Notes under the pieces: generated by a model
What the model was told of the DNA's origin: nothing
Seen by the model: the letters and a program-made list of their open reading frames with translations, nothing else
The model's database searches: none
Part shown: piece after piece, positions 8,354 through 17,684 of the stretch
How positions within the stretch are numbered: position 1 is the first letter of the stretch
Layout: each line of letters starts with the position of its first letter
NCBI RefSeq assembly: GCF_008704425.1
Contig: NZ_CP023696.1
Span: 3,756,001-3,820,000 of the forward strand
Source: Streptomyces fradiae ATCC 10745 = DSM 40063
Lineage (GTDB): Bacteria; Actinomycetota; Actinomycetes; Streptomycetales; Streptomycetaceae
DNA: 64,000 bases
Direction: 5' to 3'
Made by a program: the position numbers and the translations under genes

Positions 8354-9607
8354 TCAGGGCCGCGTGACCGCCGGGGCCGCCTCCGTGCCGTCGCCCTCGC
8401 CGTTGCCGTTGCCGTTGCCGAGGCCGTCGCCGCCGTCTCCGACGCCGTCGCCGTCGCCGTCGCCCAGGGAGCGGCGCAGGGCCCCGTGCAGCCGTTCCGG
8501 GGTGAGGACGCCCAGGTAGCGGCCCCCGTCCGGGTCCACGACGGCGACCCAGCCGGCGTCGTACCGCAGCATCGCGGAGAACGCCTCCCGAAGCGACCCG
8601 CCCAGCTCCACCCGCGCCTCCATGCGCCGCGCGTACTCCCGCACCCCGCCGGGCGCCGCGCCCGCCGCGGACGTACGAGCCGGGGACGCGCCCGCCGTCC
8701 CCGGGGCGGCCGGTCCGGCGGCCTCCGCGGCGGCCGGGAGCCAGCCGTACGGGCGGCCCTCGGCGTCGACGACCACCGACCGGGCGCCGTCCCACGCGCG
8801 CGGGAGCGGGTCGTCGAGCCGTACGACGGGCGGCCGGTCGAGGTGGGACTCCTCCACGGGGGTCACCGACAGCCGCCGCAGCGCCCGGTCCGCGCCGACG
8901 AACTCCGCGACGTACGGCGTGGCCGGGGAGCCCAGGACCGCGGCGGGCGGGTCCAGCTGCTCGATGGTGCCGTGCCCGTACACGGCCATGCGGTCGCCGA
9001 GCCGGACGGCCTCCTCCAGGTCGTGCGTGACGAACAGGACCGTCTTGCGCATCCGTGCCTGGAGCGCGAGGAACTCGCTCTGCAGGCGCTCCCGCACGAC
9101 CGGGTCGACGGCCCCGAACGGCTCGTCCATCAGCAGCACCGGCGGGTCGGCGGCCAGGGCGCGCGCCACGCCGACCCGCTGGCGCTGCCCGCCCGACAGC
9201 TGGTCGGGGTACCGGTCGCCGAAGGCGCGCGGGTCGAGGCCCACCAGCTCCAGCAGCTCCGCCGCGCGCGCGTGGGCCCTGGCCCGGCGCTCGCCGAGGA
9301 GGCGCGGGACGGTCGCGGTGTTCTCCAGCACCGTGCGGTGCGGGAAGAGGCCGACCTGCTGGATGACGTAGCCGATGCCGCGCCGCAGCTCCACGGGGTC
9401 GGTGGCGGCGACGTCCCGGCCGTCGACCAGGACGCGGCCGGAGGACGGTTCCACGAGCCGGTTGACCATCTTCATGGTGGTGGTCTTGCCGCAGCCGGAG
9501 GGGCCGACGAGGGTGACCAGCTCACCCCTGCCCACCTCGAACGACAGATCGTCCACGGCGGTCGTGCCGTCCGCGTACCGCTTGGTGACGTGTTCGAAGC
9601 GGATCAC
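8354..9607 (-). CDS. opuCA: Osmoprotectant (glycine betaine/choline/carnitine) ABC transporter ATP-binding protein
   Basis: A 417-residue ATPase of the OpuCA/ProV family that powers import of quaternary-amine osmoprotectants. Seen: Walker A GPSGCGKTTT, signature LSGGQRQRVGVARAL, Walker B VLLMDEPFGAVD and switch His in FVTHDLEEA. A CBS-like segment (SLREAFSAMLRYDAGWVAVVD) near residues 340-385, used by OpuCA relatives to sense ionic strength, follows a degenerate linker. The C-terminus is a Gly/Asp/Asn low-complexity tail encoded by 6-bp repeats (about 8395-8465). GTG 9607 begins VIRFEHVTKRY; the frame is open further upstream but unlike the family. It is divergent from the permease and binding-protein genes. 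Names follow the OpuC operon by analogy. Confidence 0.88.
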   Translation of the reverse strand: MIRFEHVTKRYADGTTAVDDLSFEVGRGELVTLVGPSGCGKTTTMKMVNRLVEPSSGRVLVDGRDVAATDPVELRRGIGYVIQQVGLFPHRTVLENTATVPRLLGERRARAHARAAELLELVGLDPRAFGDRYPDQLSGGQRQRVGVARALAADPPVLLMDEPFGAVDPVVRERLQSEFLALQARMRKTVLFVTHDLEEAVRLGDRMAVYGHGTIEQLDPPAAVLGSPATPYVAEFVGADRALRRLSVTPVEESHLDRPPVVRLDDPLPRAWDGARSVVVDAEGRPYGWLPAAAEAAGPAAPGTAGASPARTSAAGAAPGGVREYARRMEARVELGGSLREAFSAMLRYDAGWVAVVDPDGGRYLGVLTPERLHGALRRSLGDGDGDGVGDGGDGLGNGNGNGEGDGTEAAPAVTRP

Positions 9608-9768
9608 TGCTCCCCCTTGAGGCGCGTGGTGGCGTTGAGGCCATGGTGCACGGTCCGGAGCGTCCTCCGGGTGAATGTCGGTGCCGGGCGTTAGGGTCGA
9701 ACCCATCGAACACCGCATCGAGTCCACGGCGCTGACAGGCCGTCCGGAGCCGGGGGAGGTGGGAAGCG

Positions 9769-10677
9769 ATGACCGGCTGCCTCGCGGCCAACGACTGGAT
9801 CTGCCCGGAGTACGTGACCTCCCGCGCCGGGGAGCTCGCGGACGCGACCGCGCAGCACCTGTGGATCACCGGTGTGTCGGTGCTCCTCGGGCTCGCCGTC
9901 GCCTTCCCGCTGGCGCTGCTCGTGCGGGCCCGGCCGGGGTTCGCCGGGCCCGTGCTGGGCCTGACGACGGTGCTGTACGCGGTCCCGTCGCTGGCGATGT
10001 TCTCGCTGCTCCTGCCGGTGTTCGGGCTGTCGGCCGCGCTGGTCGTGACGGGGCTGGTGCTGTACTCGCTGACGATCCTCGTACGGAACATCCTGGCCGG
10101 GCTGGCGGCCGCGCCCGCCGAGACGCGGGAGGCCGCGCGCGGGATGGGGTACGGCACCGGGCGGCTGCTGTGGGAGGTGGAGCTGCCGTTGGCCCTGCCG
10201 GCGGTGCTGGCCGGGGTGCGGATGGCGACGGTGTCCACGGTCGCCCTGACGACCGTGGGCGCCCTGGTGGACTACGGCGGCCTGGGCACCCTCATCACCG
10301 ACGGGCTCAGGAGCTTCTTCAAGGCCCAGGTGCTCACCGCCTCCGTGCTGTGCGTCCTGCTGGCGGTGACCGCCGACGTGCTGCTGCTGGGCGTCCAGCG
10401 GCTGCTGACCCCGTGGACGCGGGCCACCCGGCGACGGGCCCCGGCGCCCGCGCGGGAGGGGCGGCCGGGCGGTGGTCCGCGGCCTGAGGGCGGTTCGCGG
10501 CAGCGTGGTGGCGGGTGGCCGGGGGGCGGGCCGCCGCCGCGCGGTGGTGCCGGGGAGTCCGGTGCCGGAGGGCTGGGTGGCGGCGGGGAGTCCGGTGCCG
10601 GGGGACTCGGTGGCCGGGGACTCGGCGGCGGGGGGCTCGGTGCCGGCGGACTCGGTGGCGTCGGGAAGGGGGGCTGA
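9769..10677 (+). CDS. opuCB: Osmoprotectant ABC transporter permease (first copy)
   Basis: A 302-residue permease of the OpuCB/ProW type with about five to six membrane helices in residues 20-220 and the ATPase-coupling EAA loop (ETREAARGMGYGTGRLLWEVELPLALPAVLAGVR). The final ~75 residues, past residue 225, form an unusual Gly/Arg/Ser-rich tail, encoded by repeated GGGGAGTCCGGTGCCGG-like units between about 10460 and 10675; this part has no counterpart in the family. The next permease starts three bases after the stop. Together with the ATPase and binding protein it makes a complete importer. Confidence 0.88.
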   Translation: MTGCLAANDWICPEYVTSRAGELADATAQHLWITGVSVLLGLAVAFPLALLVRARPGFAGPVLGLTTVLYAVPSLAMFSLLLPVFGLSAALVVTGLVLYSLTILVRNILAGLAAAPAETREAARGMGYGTGRLLWEVELPLALPAVLAGVRMATVSTVALTTVGALVDYGGLGTLITDGLRSFFKAQVLTASVLCVLLAVTADVLLLGVQRLLTPWTRATRRRAPAPAREGRPGGGPRPEGGSRQRGGGWPGGGPPPRGGAGESGAGGLGGGGESGAGGLGGRGLGGGGLGAGGLGGVGKGG

Positions 10678-10680
10678 GCG

Positions 10681-11364
10681 ATGGGTGTGGTGGGCGACGC
10701 CTGGGCGTGGCTGTCGACCGGCGCCAACTGGCGCGGCGAGGCCGGCGTGTGGCACCGGCTGGGGGAGCACCTGTGGTTCAGCGGGATCTCCCTGCTGGTG
10801 GCCTGCCTGATCGCGCTGCCGCTCGCGTTCTGGCTGGGGCACGTCGGCCGGGGCGGCGCCCTGGCGGTGAACGTGTCGAACGTCGGCCGCGCGGTGCCCA
10901 CGCTGGCGGTGCTGGTGCTGCTGACGCTCACGCCGCTGGGCCGGTACGGGGGCGTGCCGGCGGTCGTCGCGCTGGTGCTGTTCGCCGTGCCGCCGCTGCT
11001 CACCAACACGTACCTGGGCATGCGCGAGGTGGATCGGACGGTGGTGGAGGCCGCGCGCGGCATGGGGATGTCCGGCGGGCAGCTCTTCCGTACGGTCGAA
11101 CTGCCCCTGGCGGCGCCGATGGTGATGACGGGCCTGCGGCTGGCGGCCGTCCAGGTGATCGCCACGGCCACCCTCGCCGCGATGGCCGGCGAGGGCGGCC
11201 TGGGCCGGATCATCACGGCTGGTTTCCACACGTACGACACGGCGCAGGTGTTCGCGGGGGCGCTGCTCGTGGGCGCCCTGGCCCTGCTGGTCGAGGGCGT
11301 GCTGGCGGCGGCGGGCAGGGTGCTCGCGGGCCATGGACCGAACGGACGGAGACCTGAATCGTGA
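10681..11364 (+). CDS. opuCD: Osmoprotectant ABC transporter permease (second copy)
   Basis: A 227-residue permease paralogous to the preceding one, with a standard length and no tail. Membrane helices span most of residues 30-210, and the EAA-loop sequence VVEAARGMGMSGGQLFRTVELPLAAPMVMTGLR is present. OpuC-type importers commonly use two different permeases around one dimeric ATPase, which fits this pair. Its stop codon is overlapped by the GTG start of the binding-protein gene (GTGA), so the two are translationally coupled. Confidence 0.9.
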   Translation: MGVVGDAWAWLSTGANWRGEAGVWHRLGEHLWFSGISLLVACLIALPLAFWLGHVGRGGALAVNVSNVGRAVPTLAVLVLLTLTPLGRYGGVPAVVALVLFAVPPLLTNTYLGMREVDRTVVEAARGMGMSGGQLFRTVELPLAAPMVMTGLRLAAVQVIATATLAAMAGEGGLGRIITAGFHTYDTAQVFAGALLVGALALLVEGVLAAAGRVLAGHGPNGRRPES

Positions 11365-12338
11365 GAAGCGCGAACAACCGCCTGGCCGTCGCGGCTCTGG
11401 GCGTCCTCGCCCTGACCGCGGGGCTCACCGGGTGCGGAGGCAGCCTGGAGGAGCGCGGCGGGTCGACCGGCGACCCCTCCGGGACCGGGGGCAAGGGCGC
11501 GGTCGTCGTCGGCTCGGCCGGCTTCACCGAGTCGCGGGTGCTCGCCGAGCTGTACGCGGGCGTCCTGGCGGACGCGGGATACCGCACGTCCATCAGGACC
11601 GTGGAGAACCGCGAGCTGTACGCACCCTCCCTGGAGAGCGGCGAGATCGACGTCGTACCGGAATACGCGGCTACGCTTGCGGAATTCCTCAACGCGAAGG
11701 CGAACGGCCCGAAGGCGGCCCAGGAGAAGCCCGTCGCGTCGAGCGATGTGACGGCCACCGTGGCCGCCCTGGAGAAGCTCGCCGCGCCGCGCGGGCTGAA
11801 GGTCCTTCCGGCGGGTGACGCGGTCGACCAGAACGCTTTCGCGGTGACCAGGGAATTCGCCGCCGAACACCAGCTGAAGTCCCTTTCCGATCTCGGCCGT
11901 TCGAAGATCAAGGTGAAGATCGCGGCGGGCGACGAGTGCACCGTCCGGCCGTTCTGCGCGCCCGGTCTGAAGTCCGTCTACGGAATCGACGTGGCGGGCG
12001 TCGACCCCAAGGGCGTGGGCACGCCCCAGGCCAAGCAGGCCGTGAAGGACGGCGCCGCGCAGCTGGTGCTGACCACGACGACCGACGCCACGCTCGACGC
12101 CTTCGGACTGGTGCTGCTGGAGGACGACAGGAAACTCCAGAACGCCGACAACGTCCTGCCCGTCGTCAATGCGCGGGACGCCGGTTCACCCGGCGTCGCG
12201 GACGCCCTCAACAAGATCACCAAGTCGTTGTCGACGGCGGATCTGGTCGAGCTGAACCGGAAGGTCGACGCCGAGCGCGCAAAGCCCGCCGACGTGGCGA
12301 AGGCTTACCTGGAGGAGAAGGGACTGGTCGGTGGGTAA
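11361..12338 (+). CDS. opuCC: Osmoprotectant-binding lipoprotein of ABC transporter
   Basis: A 325-residue extracytoplasmic solute-binding protein. The signal peptide ends in the lipobox Leu-Thr-Gly-Cys with Cys25, so the protein is lipid-anchored. The mature part has the OpuAC fold: VVVGSAGFTESRVLAELYAGVLADAGY, EIDVVPEYAATLAEFLN and DGAAQLVLTTTTDATLDAFGLVLLEDD. This family binds glycine betaine, choline, carnitine or similar compounds in an aromatic box; the exact ligand cannot be read from sequence. It is the third gene of the plus-strand trio and overlaps the upstream permease by four bases. Confidence 0.9.
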   Translation: MRSANNRLAVAALGVLALTAGLTGCGGSLEERGGSTGDPSGTGGKGAVVVGSAGFTESRVLAELYAGVLADAGYRTSIRTVENRELYAPSLESGEIDVVPEYAATLAEFLNAKANGPKAAQEKPVASSDVTATVAALEKLAAPRGLKVLPAGDAVDQNAFAVTREFAAEHQLKSLSDLGRSKIKVKIAAGDECTVRPFCAPGLKSVYGIDVAGVDPKGVGTPQAKQAVKDGAAQLVLTTTTDATLDAFGLVLLEDDRKLQNADNVLPVVNARDAGSPGVADALNKITKSLSTADLVELNRKVDAERAKPADVAKAYLEEKGLVGG

Positions 12339-12431
12339 CGGCCGCCCGTACGGGAAGTGGAGTCACCGTGCCGGTTCGCCGCGCGCACGGAACAATGCCG
12401 GGCCCCCGTCCCGAACTTCCCGTACGCACGG

Positions 12432-12437
12432 TAAATT
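12432..12437 (+). promoter_or_regulatory. Predicted -10 element of a leaderless transcript
   Basis: TAAATT lies seven bases before ATG 12445, and no Shine-Dalgarno sequence precedes that ATG. This spacing is what a leaderless mRNA requires. Confidence 0.45.
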
Positions 12438-12444
12438 TCAGGCC

Positions 12445-13653
12445 ATGCCACGTGGACGCCACCGCCATTCCCCACCCCTGCACCGGCTGCTCCCGCCCTC
12501 CGCGGTGGCCGGCGCGTCCGTCCTGTGCGCGGCGGGCGCCTGGCTCCTCGCCGATCCGCTGGGGCTGCGTCTGCTCGTCGCCGCGGCGGCGGCCGCCGCG
12601 GTCACGGGAGCGGTCCTCATGCGCTCCTGGGACCGCGCGGCCGGCCGGCGGGTCGCCGAGCTGACCCGCGCCAGGGCCGGCGACCAGTGGAAGACCGAGG
12701 AGCGCATAGCCGATCTGGAGGCCGACCTCGAGGAGGCCCGCGAGCTGCGTGCCAAGCTGGACGCGAAGCTGCGCGCCAAGCGGGTCGAGCTCGCGGGGCT
12801 GCGCAACGAGCACGCGGAGCTGCTGCGCCGGTACGCCACCGCCGAGACCCAGCGCGCCAGCGCGCTGGAGGGCCGCCGCCGGCTGGCGCTGGGCGCCACC
12901 GCCCCGGGGGCTCGCGGCACGGGCGGTACGGCCGGCGCTCCGGCGGGCGGCGCTCCGGCGTCCGGCGGGGCGCCCGCGGTCACGTCCGCCGCGCCGGCCA
13001 AGGAGGACTACCTGCGCGCGGCGCGGGCCCTCGACAGCCTCGCGCGCAACGCCGCGGAGCAGAAGGCCCGCCGCTCCGCCGAGCCGTCGGCCGGTCGTCC
13101 CGCCGATCGACCCGCCGATCGCCCGGCCGGTCCCGTGGCCGGGGTGCCGGGTGCTCCTGCCGGGGCGATCGGTCCGGCCGGTTCGCCCGCCGGCACGGCC
13201 GGGTCCTCCGCCGGCGCGGCACCCGGCCTCACCGGCCCGGTGTCCGGTACCGCCGGGCCCACCGGGCCCACCGGTCCCACCGCCGGGGCGACCGGCACGT
13301 CCGCCCTCGCGATGCGCCCCGTCCCGGCGGCGGCCACCATCGTCCCGTACGCCGCCCGGCGCCGCCCCGTCCCGCGCCCCTCGGGCAGCTTCGACTTCTT
13401 CGGCACGCGGAAGGCGGCCCCCGCGCCGGGCGGTGACACGCCGGGCGGTGACAAGAAGAAGCCCGCCGCGATCGAGGCGGCCGTCCAGGACGAGGACCTG
13501 GCGGACGTCGTCGGCGAGGAGGCCCTCGCCGAGGCCGGCCCGGCCGGCCGGGAGGCGGCGGGGCGGGCGGTCGGCGAGGTCATCGACCTCACCGCGCACG
13601 ACGAGACCGAGCAGCTCGACGTGGCCGGGCTGCGCGACGCGGTCGGCTCGTAG
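12445..13653 (+). CDS. Unknown membrane-anchored protein with coiled coil and low-complexity region
   Basis: I do not recognise this 402-residue protein. It has two hydrophobic segments near the N-terminus (about residues 17-32 and 37-54), then a strong coiled coil (about 65-140, rich in Glu/Arg/Leu heptads such as RIADLEADLEEARELRAKLDAKL). A long Ala/Gly/Pro-rich stretch with PA/GP repeats follows, then a moderately conserved acidic C-terminus that includes SFDFFGTRK. The layout suggests a membrane-tethered scaffold with a disordered cytoplasmic or wall-facing domain. The reading frame extends upstream to 12331, but ATG 12445 has a well-placed -10 element. It probably forms its own transcription unit. 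Confidence 0.75.
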   Translation: MPRGRHRHSPPLHRLLPPSAVAGASVLCAAGAWLLADPLGLRLLVAAAAAAAVTGAVLMRSWDRAAGRRVAELTRARAGDQWKTEERIADLEADLEEARELRAKLDAKLRAKRVELAGLRNEHAELLRRYATAETQRASALEGRRRLALGATAPGARGTGGTAGAPAGGAPASGGAPAVTSAAPAKEDYLRAARALDSLARNAAEQKARRSAEPSAGRPADRPADRPAGPVAGVPGAPAGAIGPAGSPAGTAGSSAGAAPGLTGPVSGTAGPTGPTGPTAGATGTSALAMRPVPAAATIVPYAARRRPVPRPSGSFDFFGTRKAAPAPGGDTPGGDKKKPAAIEAAVQDEDLADVVGEEALAEAGPAGREAAGRAVGEVIDLTAHDETEQLDVAGLRDAVGS

Positions 13654-13717
13654 GCACGGCGGGGCGGCGCGCGTACGGCACGCCGCTGGAGCACACCCAG
13701 CTCGCGCTGGAGACCGG

Positions 13718-13750
13718 AGGCGGCCGGGGACATGTGGTCCCCGGCCGCCT
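13718..13750. terminator. Bidirectional terminator between convergent genes
   Basis: A perfect 14-bp inverted repeat (arms 13718-13731 and 13737-13750, 5-base loop ATGTG) sits midway between the stop codons of the coiled-coil gene and nuoD2. Its GC-rich stem without T-tract is typical of Streptomyces. Confidence 0.8.
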
Positions 13751-13819
13751 TCCGCGCGTCAGGGGGCGCCCCGCACGGGGACGCCTGCCCCGGGCCGCCG
13801 GGCGTCCGCCGTACCGCGG

Positions 13820-14980
13820 CTACTTGTCGATGTCGCCGACGACGAAGAAGAACGAGCCGAGGATCGCCACCATGTCCGAGACCAGCGTCCCGGGCAGCAG
13901 CTCCGACAGCACCTGGATGTTGTTGTAGGAGGCGGAGCGCAGCTTCAGCCGGTACGGGGTCTTGTCGCCCTTGGACACCAGGTAGTAGCCGTTGACGCCG
14001 AGCGGGTTCTCCGTCCACGCGTACGTGTGGCCCTCCGGGGCCTTGAGGACCTTCGGCAGCCGCTGGTTGACCGGGCCGGGGGGCAGCTCGGCGATCCGGT
14101 CCAGGCACGCGTCGGCGAGGTCGAGCGCGTTGTGCGTCTGCTCCAGCAGGCACTCGAACCGCGCGAGGCAGTCGCCCTCCCGCCGGGTGACGACCTTCAG
14201 GGTGTCCTGGAGCTCTCCGTAGGCGAGGTACGGCTCGTCGCGGCGCAGGTCGAAGTCGACGCCGGAGGCCCGGGCGATGGGGCCGCTCACCCCGTACGCG
14301 TGCGCCGCCTCGGGGCTCAGCACGCCGACGCCGCGGGTCCGGCCGCGGAAGATCTCGTTGCCGAGGACCAGCCGGTCGTACACGTCCATCCGGGAGCGGA
14401 CGGCGGCGACGGTCTCGCGGGTCCTGCCCAGCCAGCCCGCCGGGAGGTCCTCCTTCAGCCCGCCGACCCGGTTGAACATGTAGTGGATGCGGCCGCCGGA
14501 GACCTCCTCCAGGATGTGCTGGAGGTCCTCGCGCTCCCGGAAGGCGTGGAAGATCGGCGTGATGCCGCCCAGCTCCAGCGGGTACGAGCCGAGGAACATC
14601 AGGTGGTTGAGGACCCGGTTCAGCTCCGCGAGGAGGGTCCGCGTCCACACGGCACGCTCCGGGACCTCCATGCCGAGCATCCGCTCGACGGCGAGGACGA
14701 CGCCCAGCTCGTTGGAGAACGCCGACAGCCAGTCGTGGCGGTTGGCCAGCATGATGATCTGCCGGTAGTCGCGTGCCTCGAACAGCTTCTCGGCGCCGCG
14801 GTGCATGTAGCCGATCACCGGCTCGGCGTGGCGGATCACCTCGCCGTCGAGGACCAGGCGGAGGCGGAGCACACCGTGCGTCGAGGGGTGCTGGGGGCCG
14901 ATGTTCAGCACCATGTCGGTGCTCTCCGCGGCACCGCCGATGCCGACCGTGGTCTCCCTGGGCTGGGTGGTCTCCGTCAT
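13820..14980 (-). CDS. nuoD2: Solitary NuoD-like subunit (NADH-quinone oxidoreductase 49-kDa subunit paralogue)
   Basis: A 386-residue member of the NuoD/NDUFS2 family, full length, with [25 protein letters not shown], the internal [14 protein letters not shown] and the C-terminal FVVGDIDK. No other nuo gene is near, so this is the stand-alone second copy known in Streptomyces, not part of the complex I operon. The pocket His (H35) and the Arg that is dimethylated in mammalian NDUFS2 (R61 here, R85 in bovine) are kept, but the quinone-binding Tyr (bovine Y108) aligns by my hand count to Trp84. Its gene follows a MidA-type methyltransferase by five bases, so the two are surely co-transcribed. 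Role unknown; quinone reduction is doubtful. Confidence 0.9.
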   Translation of the reverse strand: MTETTQPRETTVGIGGAAESTDMVLNIGPQHPSTHGVLRLRLVLDGEVIRHAEPVIGYMHRGAEKLFEARDYRQIIMLANRHDWLSAFSNELGVVLAVERMLGMEVPERAVWTRTLLAELNRVLNHLMFLGSYPLELGGITPIFHAFREREDLQHILEEVSGGRIHYMFNRVGGLKEDLPAGWLGRTRETVAAVRSRMDVYDRLVLGNEIFRGRTRGVGVLSPEAAHAYGVSGPIARASGVDFDLRRDEPYLAYGELQDTLKVVTRREGDCLARFECLLEQTHNALDLADACLDRIAELPPGPVNQRLPKVLKAPEGHTYAWTENPLGVNGYYLVSKGDKTPYRLKLRSASYNNIQVLSELLPGTLVSDMVAILGSFFFVVGDIDK

Positions 14981-14985
14981 GCCGC

Positions 14986-16260
14986 TCAGTATCCCCCGGC
15001 GGGCCGCCCCTGGAGCAGCCAGGTGAAGTCGCCCAGGCCGCCCCGCGCGGTCAGCTCGGCGGCCTCCCCGGCGCCGGCGAGGGCCCGTACGTAGGCGGCC
15101 GGATCGGAGGAGGCCAGCGCGAGCGGCGGGCGCTGCCCGGACACGCCGAGCCGCCGCAGGGCGTCCCGCTGCGACAGCAGCTCGGCCGGGCCGGACGCGG
15201 CGGCGGCGCACGCGTCCAGCGCCACGTGGGAGGTGAGGTCGCGGGTGCCGTCCGGGACGGGCGGGACCTCCCGGCCGTCCCGGAAGCCGGTGAGCGTGCC
15301 GTAGGGGGGCCGTGCGCCCGCCGTGTGCGCGTAGTCGACCGCGACCGCCAGCCCGGCCGCCACGGTGCCGGCCGCCGCCGCCCACGCCTCGTCGCGGGGG
15401 CGGCCGATCTCGGCGCGGGCGCCCGGCCCGCGCAGCGGCCACCAGCGGTCGAGCCACCCGGCGTCCGCCCCGCGGACCGGTGGGCCGAGCCGTTCGGCGC
15501 CGTCCCGGCGGACCTCCACGTACCGGGGCGTGCCGTCGTCGTCCACCTGGGCGACCTCGACGGGGACGTTGTCCAGCCACTCGTTGGCGAACAGCAGGCC
15601 GCGCACCCCGGCGGGCGGCTCGGCGACCCACTCGACGCGCGGGTCGAGGCCCGCGGGCCGGGGCGCGCGCTCCACGGCGTACGCCCGCAGGCGCACGCCT
15701 TCCGGAAGCCTGCCGGGCTCCGGCCGGGCGCCGCCCGGCCCGGCGCCCGGCCCGGCGCCGCCCGGCCCGTGTGTGGTGCCCGGACCGCCCGCCGGGACCC
15801 CGGTGCCCGTGGCGCCGCCCCCCGCACCGGGCGCGGCCGACGCGTCGAGGGCGGCCAGCACGCCGGTCACCAGCTCGCCGCGCCCCGCGCCCATGTCGAC
15901 GAACACCACCTCGTCCAGGTCCCCGGCGGCCCGCAGCTCGCCGGCGACCCGGACCAGGAGCCGGGCGACGGCACCGGCGTACAGACGCGAAGCGTGGACG
16001 GAGGTGCGGAAGTGGCCGGCGGGGCCCTCGGGGCGCAGGTAGAAGCCGCCCGGCCCGTACAGCGCCTCCTCGGCAGCCGCCCGCCAGCCCCGCCACGGCC
16101 CCGGCCCGCCGCCCCGGACCCGGGCCCGCCCCCGCGTCGGGCCCGCCTCCGGGCACGGTCCCCGGCCCTGGTTCCGCCCTCGGTCCGGGCCCTGGTCCGG
16201 GCCCGTGCCCCGCTTGCCGGACGCGTCCGCTCCGCCCGTCTCCGCCGTCTCATCCGCCAC
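14986..16260 (-). CDS. SAM-dependent methyltransferase, NDUFAF7/MidA family
   Basis: A 424-residue class I methyltransferase. Seen: the family opening [31 protein letters not shown] motif [17 protein letters not shown], the post-I segment [14 protein letters not shown], then [16 protein letters not shown] and a closing [11 protein letters not shown] region. A Gly/Pro-rich insert splits the Rossmann domain and a disordered Gly/Arg-rich tract of about 65 residues opens the protein. In mitochondria NDUFAF7 dimethylates an Arg of NDUFS2 during complex I assembly; the gene next door here encodes an NDUFS2 homologue, so that subunit is the likely substrate. GTG 16260 follows GGGAGGG; an in-frame ATG lies at 16299, so the exact start is uncertain. 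Confidence 0.85.
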   Translation of the reverse strand: MADETAETGGADASGKRGTGPDQGPDRGRNQGRGPCPEAGPTRGRARVRGGGPGPWRGWRAAAEEALYGPGGFYLRPEGPAGHFRTSVHASRLYAGAVARLLVRVAGELRAAGDLDEVVFVDMGAGRGELVTGVLAALDASAAPGAGGGATGTGVPAGGPGTTHGPGGAGPGAGPGGARPEPGRLPEGVRLRAYAVERAPRPAGLDPRVEWVAEPPAGVRGLLFANEWLDNVPVEVAQVDDDGTPRYVEVRRDGAERLGPPVRGADAGWLDRWWPLRGPGARAEIGRPRDEAWAAAAGTVAAGLAVAVDYAHTAGARPPYGTLTGFRDGREVPPVPDGTRDLTSHVALDACAAAASGPAELLSQRDALRRLGVSGQRPPLALASSDPAAYVRALAGAGEAAELTARGGLGDFTWLLQGRPAGGY

Positions 16261-16366
16261 GGGCCCAGTGTCCCTCCCGGTGCCGCCGCGCGGGTCCACC
16301 CTGCGGAGTAGGCCAGCCGGAGAGGTATCGCTCTCCTGGTTGACCCGTGCACCTATCGGATTTCCC

Positions 16367-16372
16367 TACGCT
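16367..16372 (+). promoter_or_regulatory. Predicted -10 element of leaderless histidine-kinase transcript
   Basis: TACGCT lies six bases before GTG 16379 and no ribosome-binding site is present. A TTGACC at 16340-16345 is 21 bases upstream, too far for a normal -35. Confidence 0.45.
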
Positions 16373-16378
16373 TGCTAC

Positions 16379-17578
16379 GTGCAGCGCCTCTACGACTTCC
16401 TCCGCAGACACCCGACGGGCGTCGACAGCTTCTGGGCGGTGATGCTCTCCGGGTTCTCCGCCCTGTGGGTGGGCACGGTCCCGGAGGACGGGCCGCACCG
16501 GGGGGTCGCCGTCGTCATCGTCCTGCTGTTCGGGCTGGTCGTGGCGTTGCGGCGGCGCGTGCCCGAGGTGATGCTGCTGCTGGCGGTGGCCCTCGGCTGC
16601 GCCCAGCTCGTGGTGGGGCTGCAGCCCAACCCGGCCGACTTCGCGATGCTGGTGATCATCTACACGGTCGCCGCCCACGACGGGCCGCGCTGGGCGTCGC
16701 GGCTCGCGCTGGTCGGCGGGGCGTGCGCGGCGACGATCTCGCAGCTGCGGTGGCCGCTGGAGGGGGTCTCCACGCCGGGCCAGGTGTTCTTCACGGTCGT
16801 GATGTCGGTGCCGTTCGTGCTGGCCTGGGTGCTCGGTGACTCGATGCGCACCCGCCGGGCGTACCTGGCCCAGCTGGAGGAGCGCACCGACCGGCTGGAG
16901 CGGGAGCGGGAGGCGCAGGCGAAGGTGGCGGTGGCCGCCGAGCGGGCCCGTATCGCGCGGGAGCTGCACGACGTGGTCGCCCACAACGTGTCCGTCATGG
17001 TCGTCCAGGCGGACGGCGCCGCGTACGTCCTGGACAGCTCGCCCGAGCAGGCGCGGCAGGCGCTGGAGACCATCTCCTCCACCGGGCGGCAGGCCCTCGC
17101 GGAGATGCGGAGGCTGCTCGGCATCCTGCGCACCGGCGAGCCGGAGGAGGCGGGGGAGTACGTGCCACAGCCCGACGTGCAGCAGATCGAGGACCTCGTG
17201 GAGCAGGTCCGCACGGCCGGCCTGCCCGTCGAGTTCACCGTGGAGGGCACCCCGCGCCGGCTGCCCAGCGGGGTCGAGCTCACCGCGTACCGCATCGTGC
17301 AGGAGGCGCTGACCAACACCCGCAAGCACGGCGGCCCCGACGCCGGGGCCAAGGTGCGGCTGACGTACTTCGACGACGGACTCGGCCTGCTGGTCGAGGA
17401 CGACGGCCGGGGCGCCGCGCAGGAGATGTACGTCGACGGCGGCGCCGACGGCAGGGGTCACGGCCTGATCGGCATGCGCGAGCGGGTCGGCATGGTCGGC
17501 GGCACCCTGGACGCCGGCCCGCGCCCGGGCGGCGGCTTCCGGATCAGCGCCCTCCTCCCCCTGCAACCCGCCCGCTAG
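16379..17578 (+). CDS. Two-component sensor histidine kinase (NarL/DesK type)
   Basis: A 399-residue sensor kinase. The first ~155 residues form five to six membrane helices with almost no extracellular loop, so it probably senses the membrane itself or a partner protein. A coiled-coil (160-185) leads to the HisKA_3 dimerisation domain, phospho-acceptor His197 in ARELHDVVAHNVSVM, then the HATPase domain with EALTNTRKHG, DDGRG and GHGLIGMRERV. GTG 16379 gives the usual length; the open frame reaches back to 16205 but reads as Pro/Arg-rich filler overlapping the methyltransferase gene. Its response regulator lies 106 bases downstream. Confidence 0.92.
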   Translation: MQRLYDFLRRHPTGVDSFWAVMLSGFSALWVGTVPEDGPHRGVAVVIVLLFGLVVALRRRVPEVMLLLAVALGCAQLVVGLQPNPADFAMLVIIYTVAAHDGPRWASRLALVGGACAATISQLRWPLEGVSTPGQVFFTVVMSVPFVLAWVLGDSMRTRRAYLAQLEERTDRLEREREAQAKVAVAAERARIARELHDVVAHNVSVMVVQADGAAYVLDSSPEQARQALETISSTGRQALAEMRRLLGILRTGEPEEAGEYVPQPDVQQIEDLVEQVRTAGLPVEFTVEGTPRRLPSGVELTAYRIVQEALTNTRKHGGPDAGAKVRLTYFDDGLGLLVEDDGRGAAQEMYVDGGADGRGHGLIGMRERVGMVGGTLDAGPRPGGGFRISALLPLQPAR

Positions 17579-17684
17579 CCCCACCGCCCCGCCCCGCCCC
17601 ACCCCGTCCCCCGGCCCCACCCCGTCCCACTCCGTCCCGCCCCACCTCGCCCGCCTTGGCCCCGCTAGGAACAGGACCCCAGAC

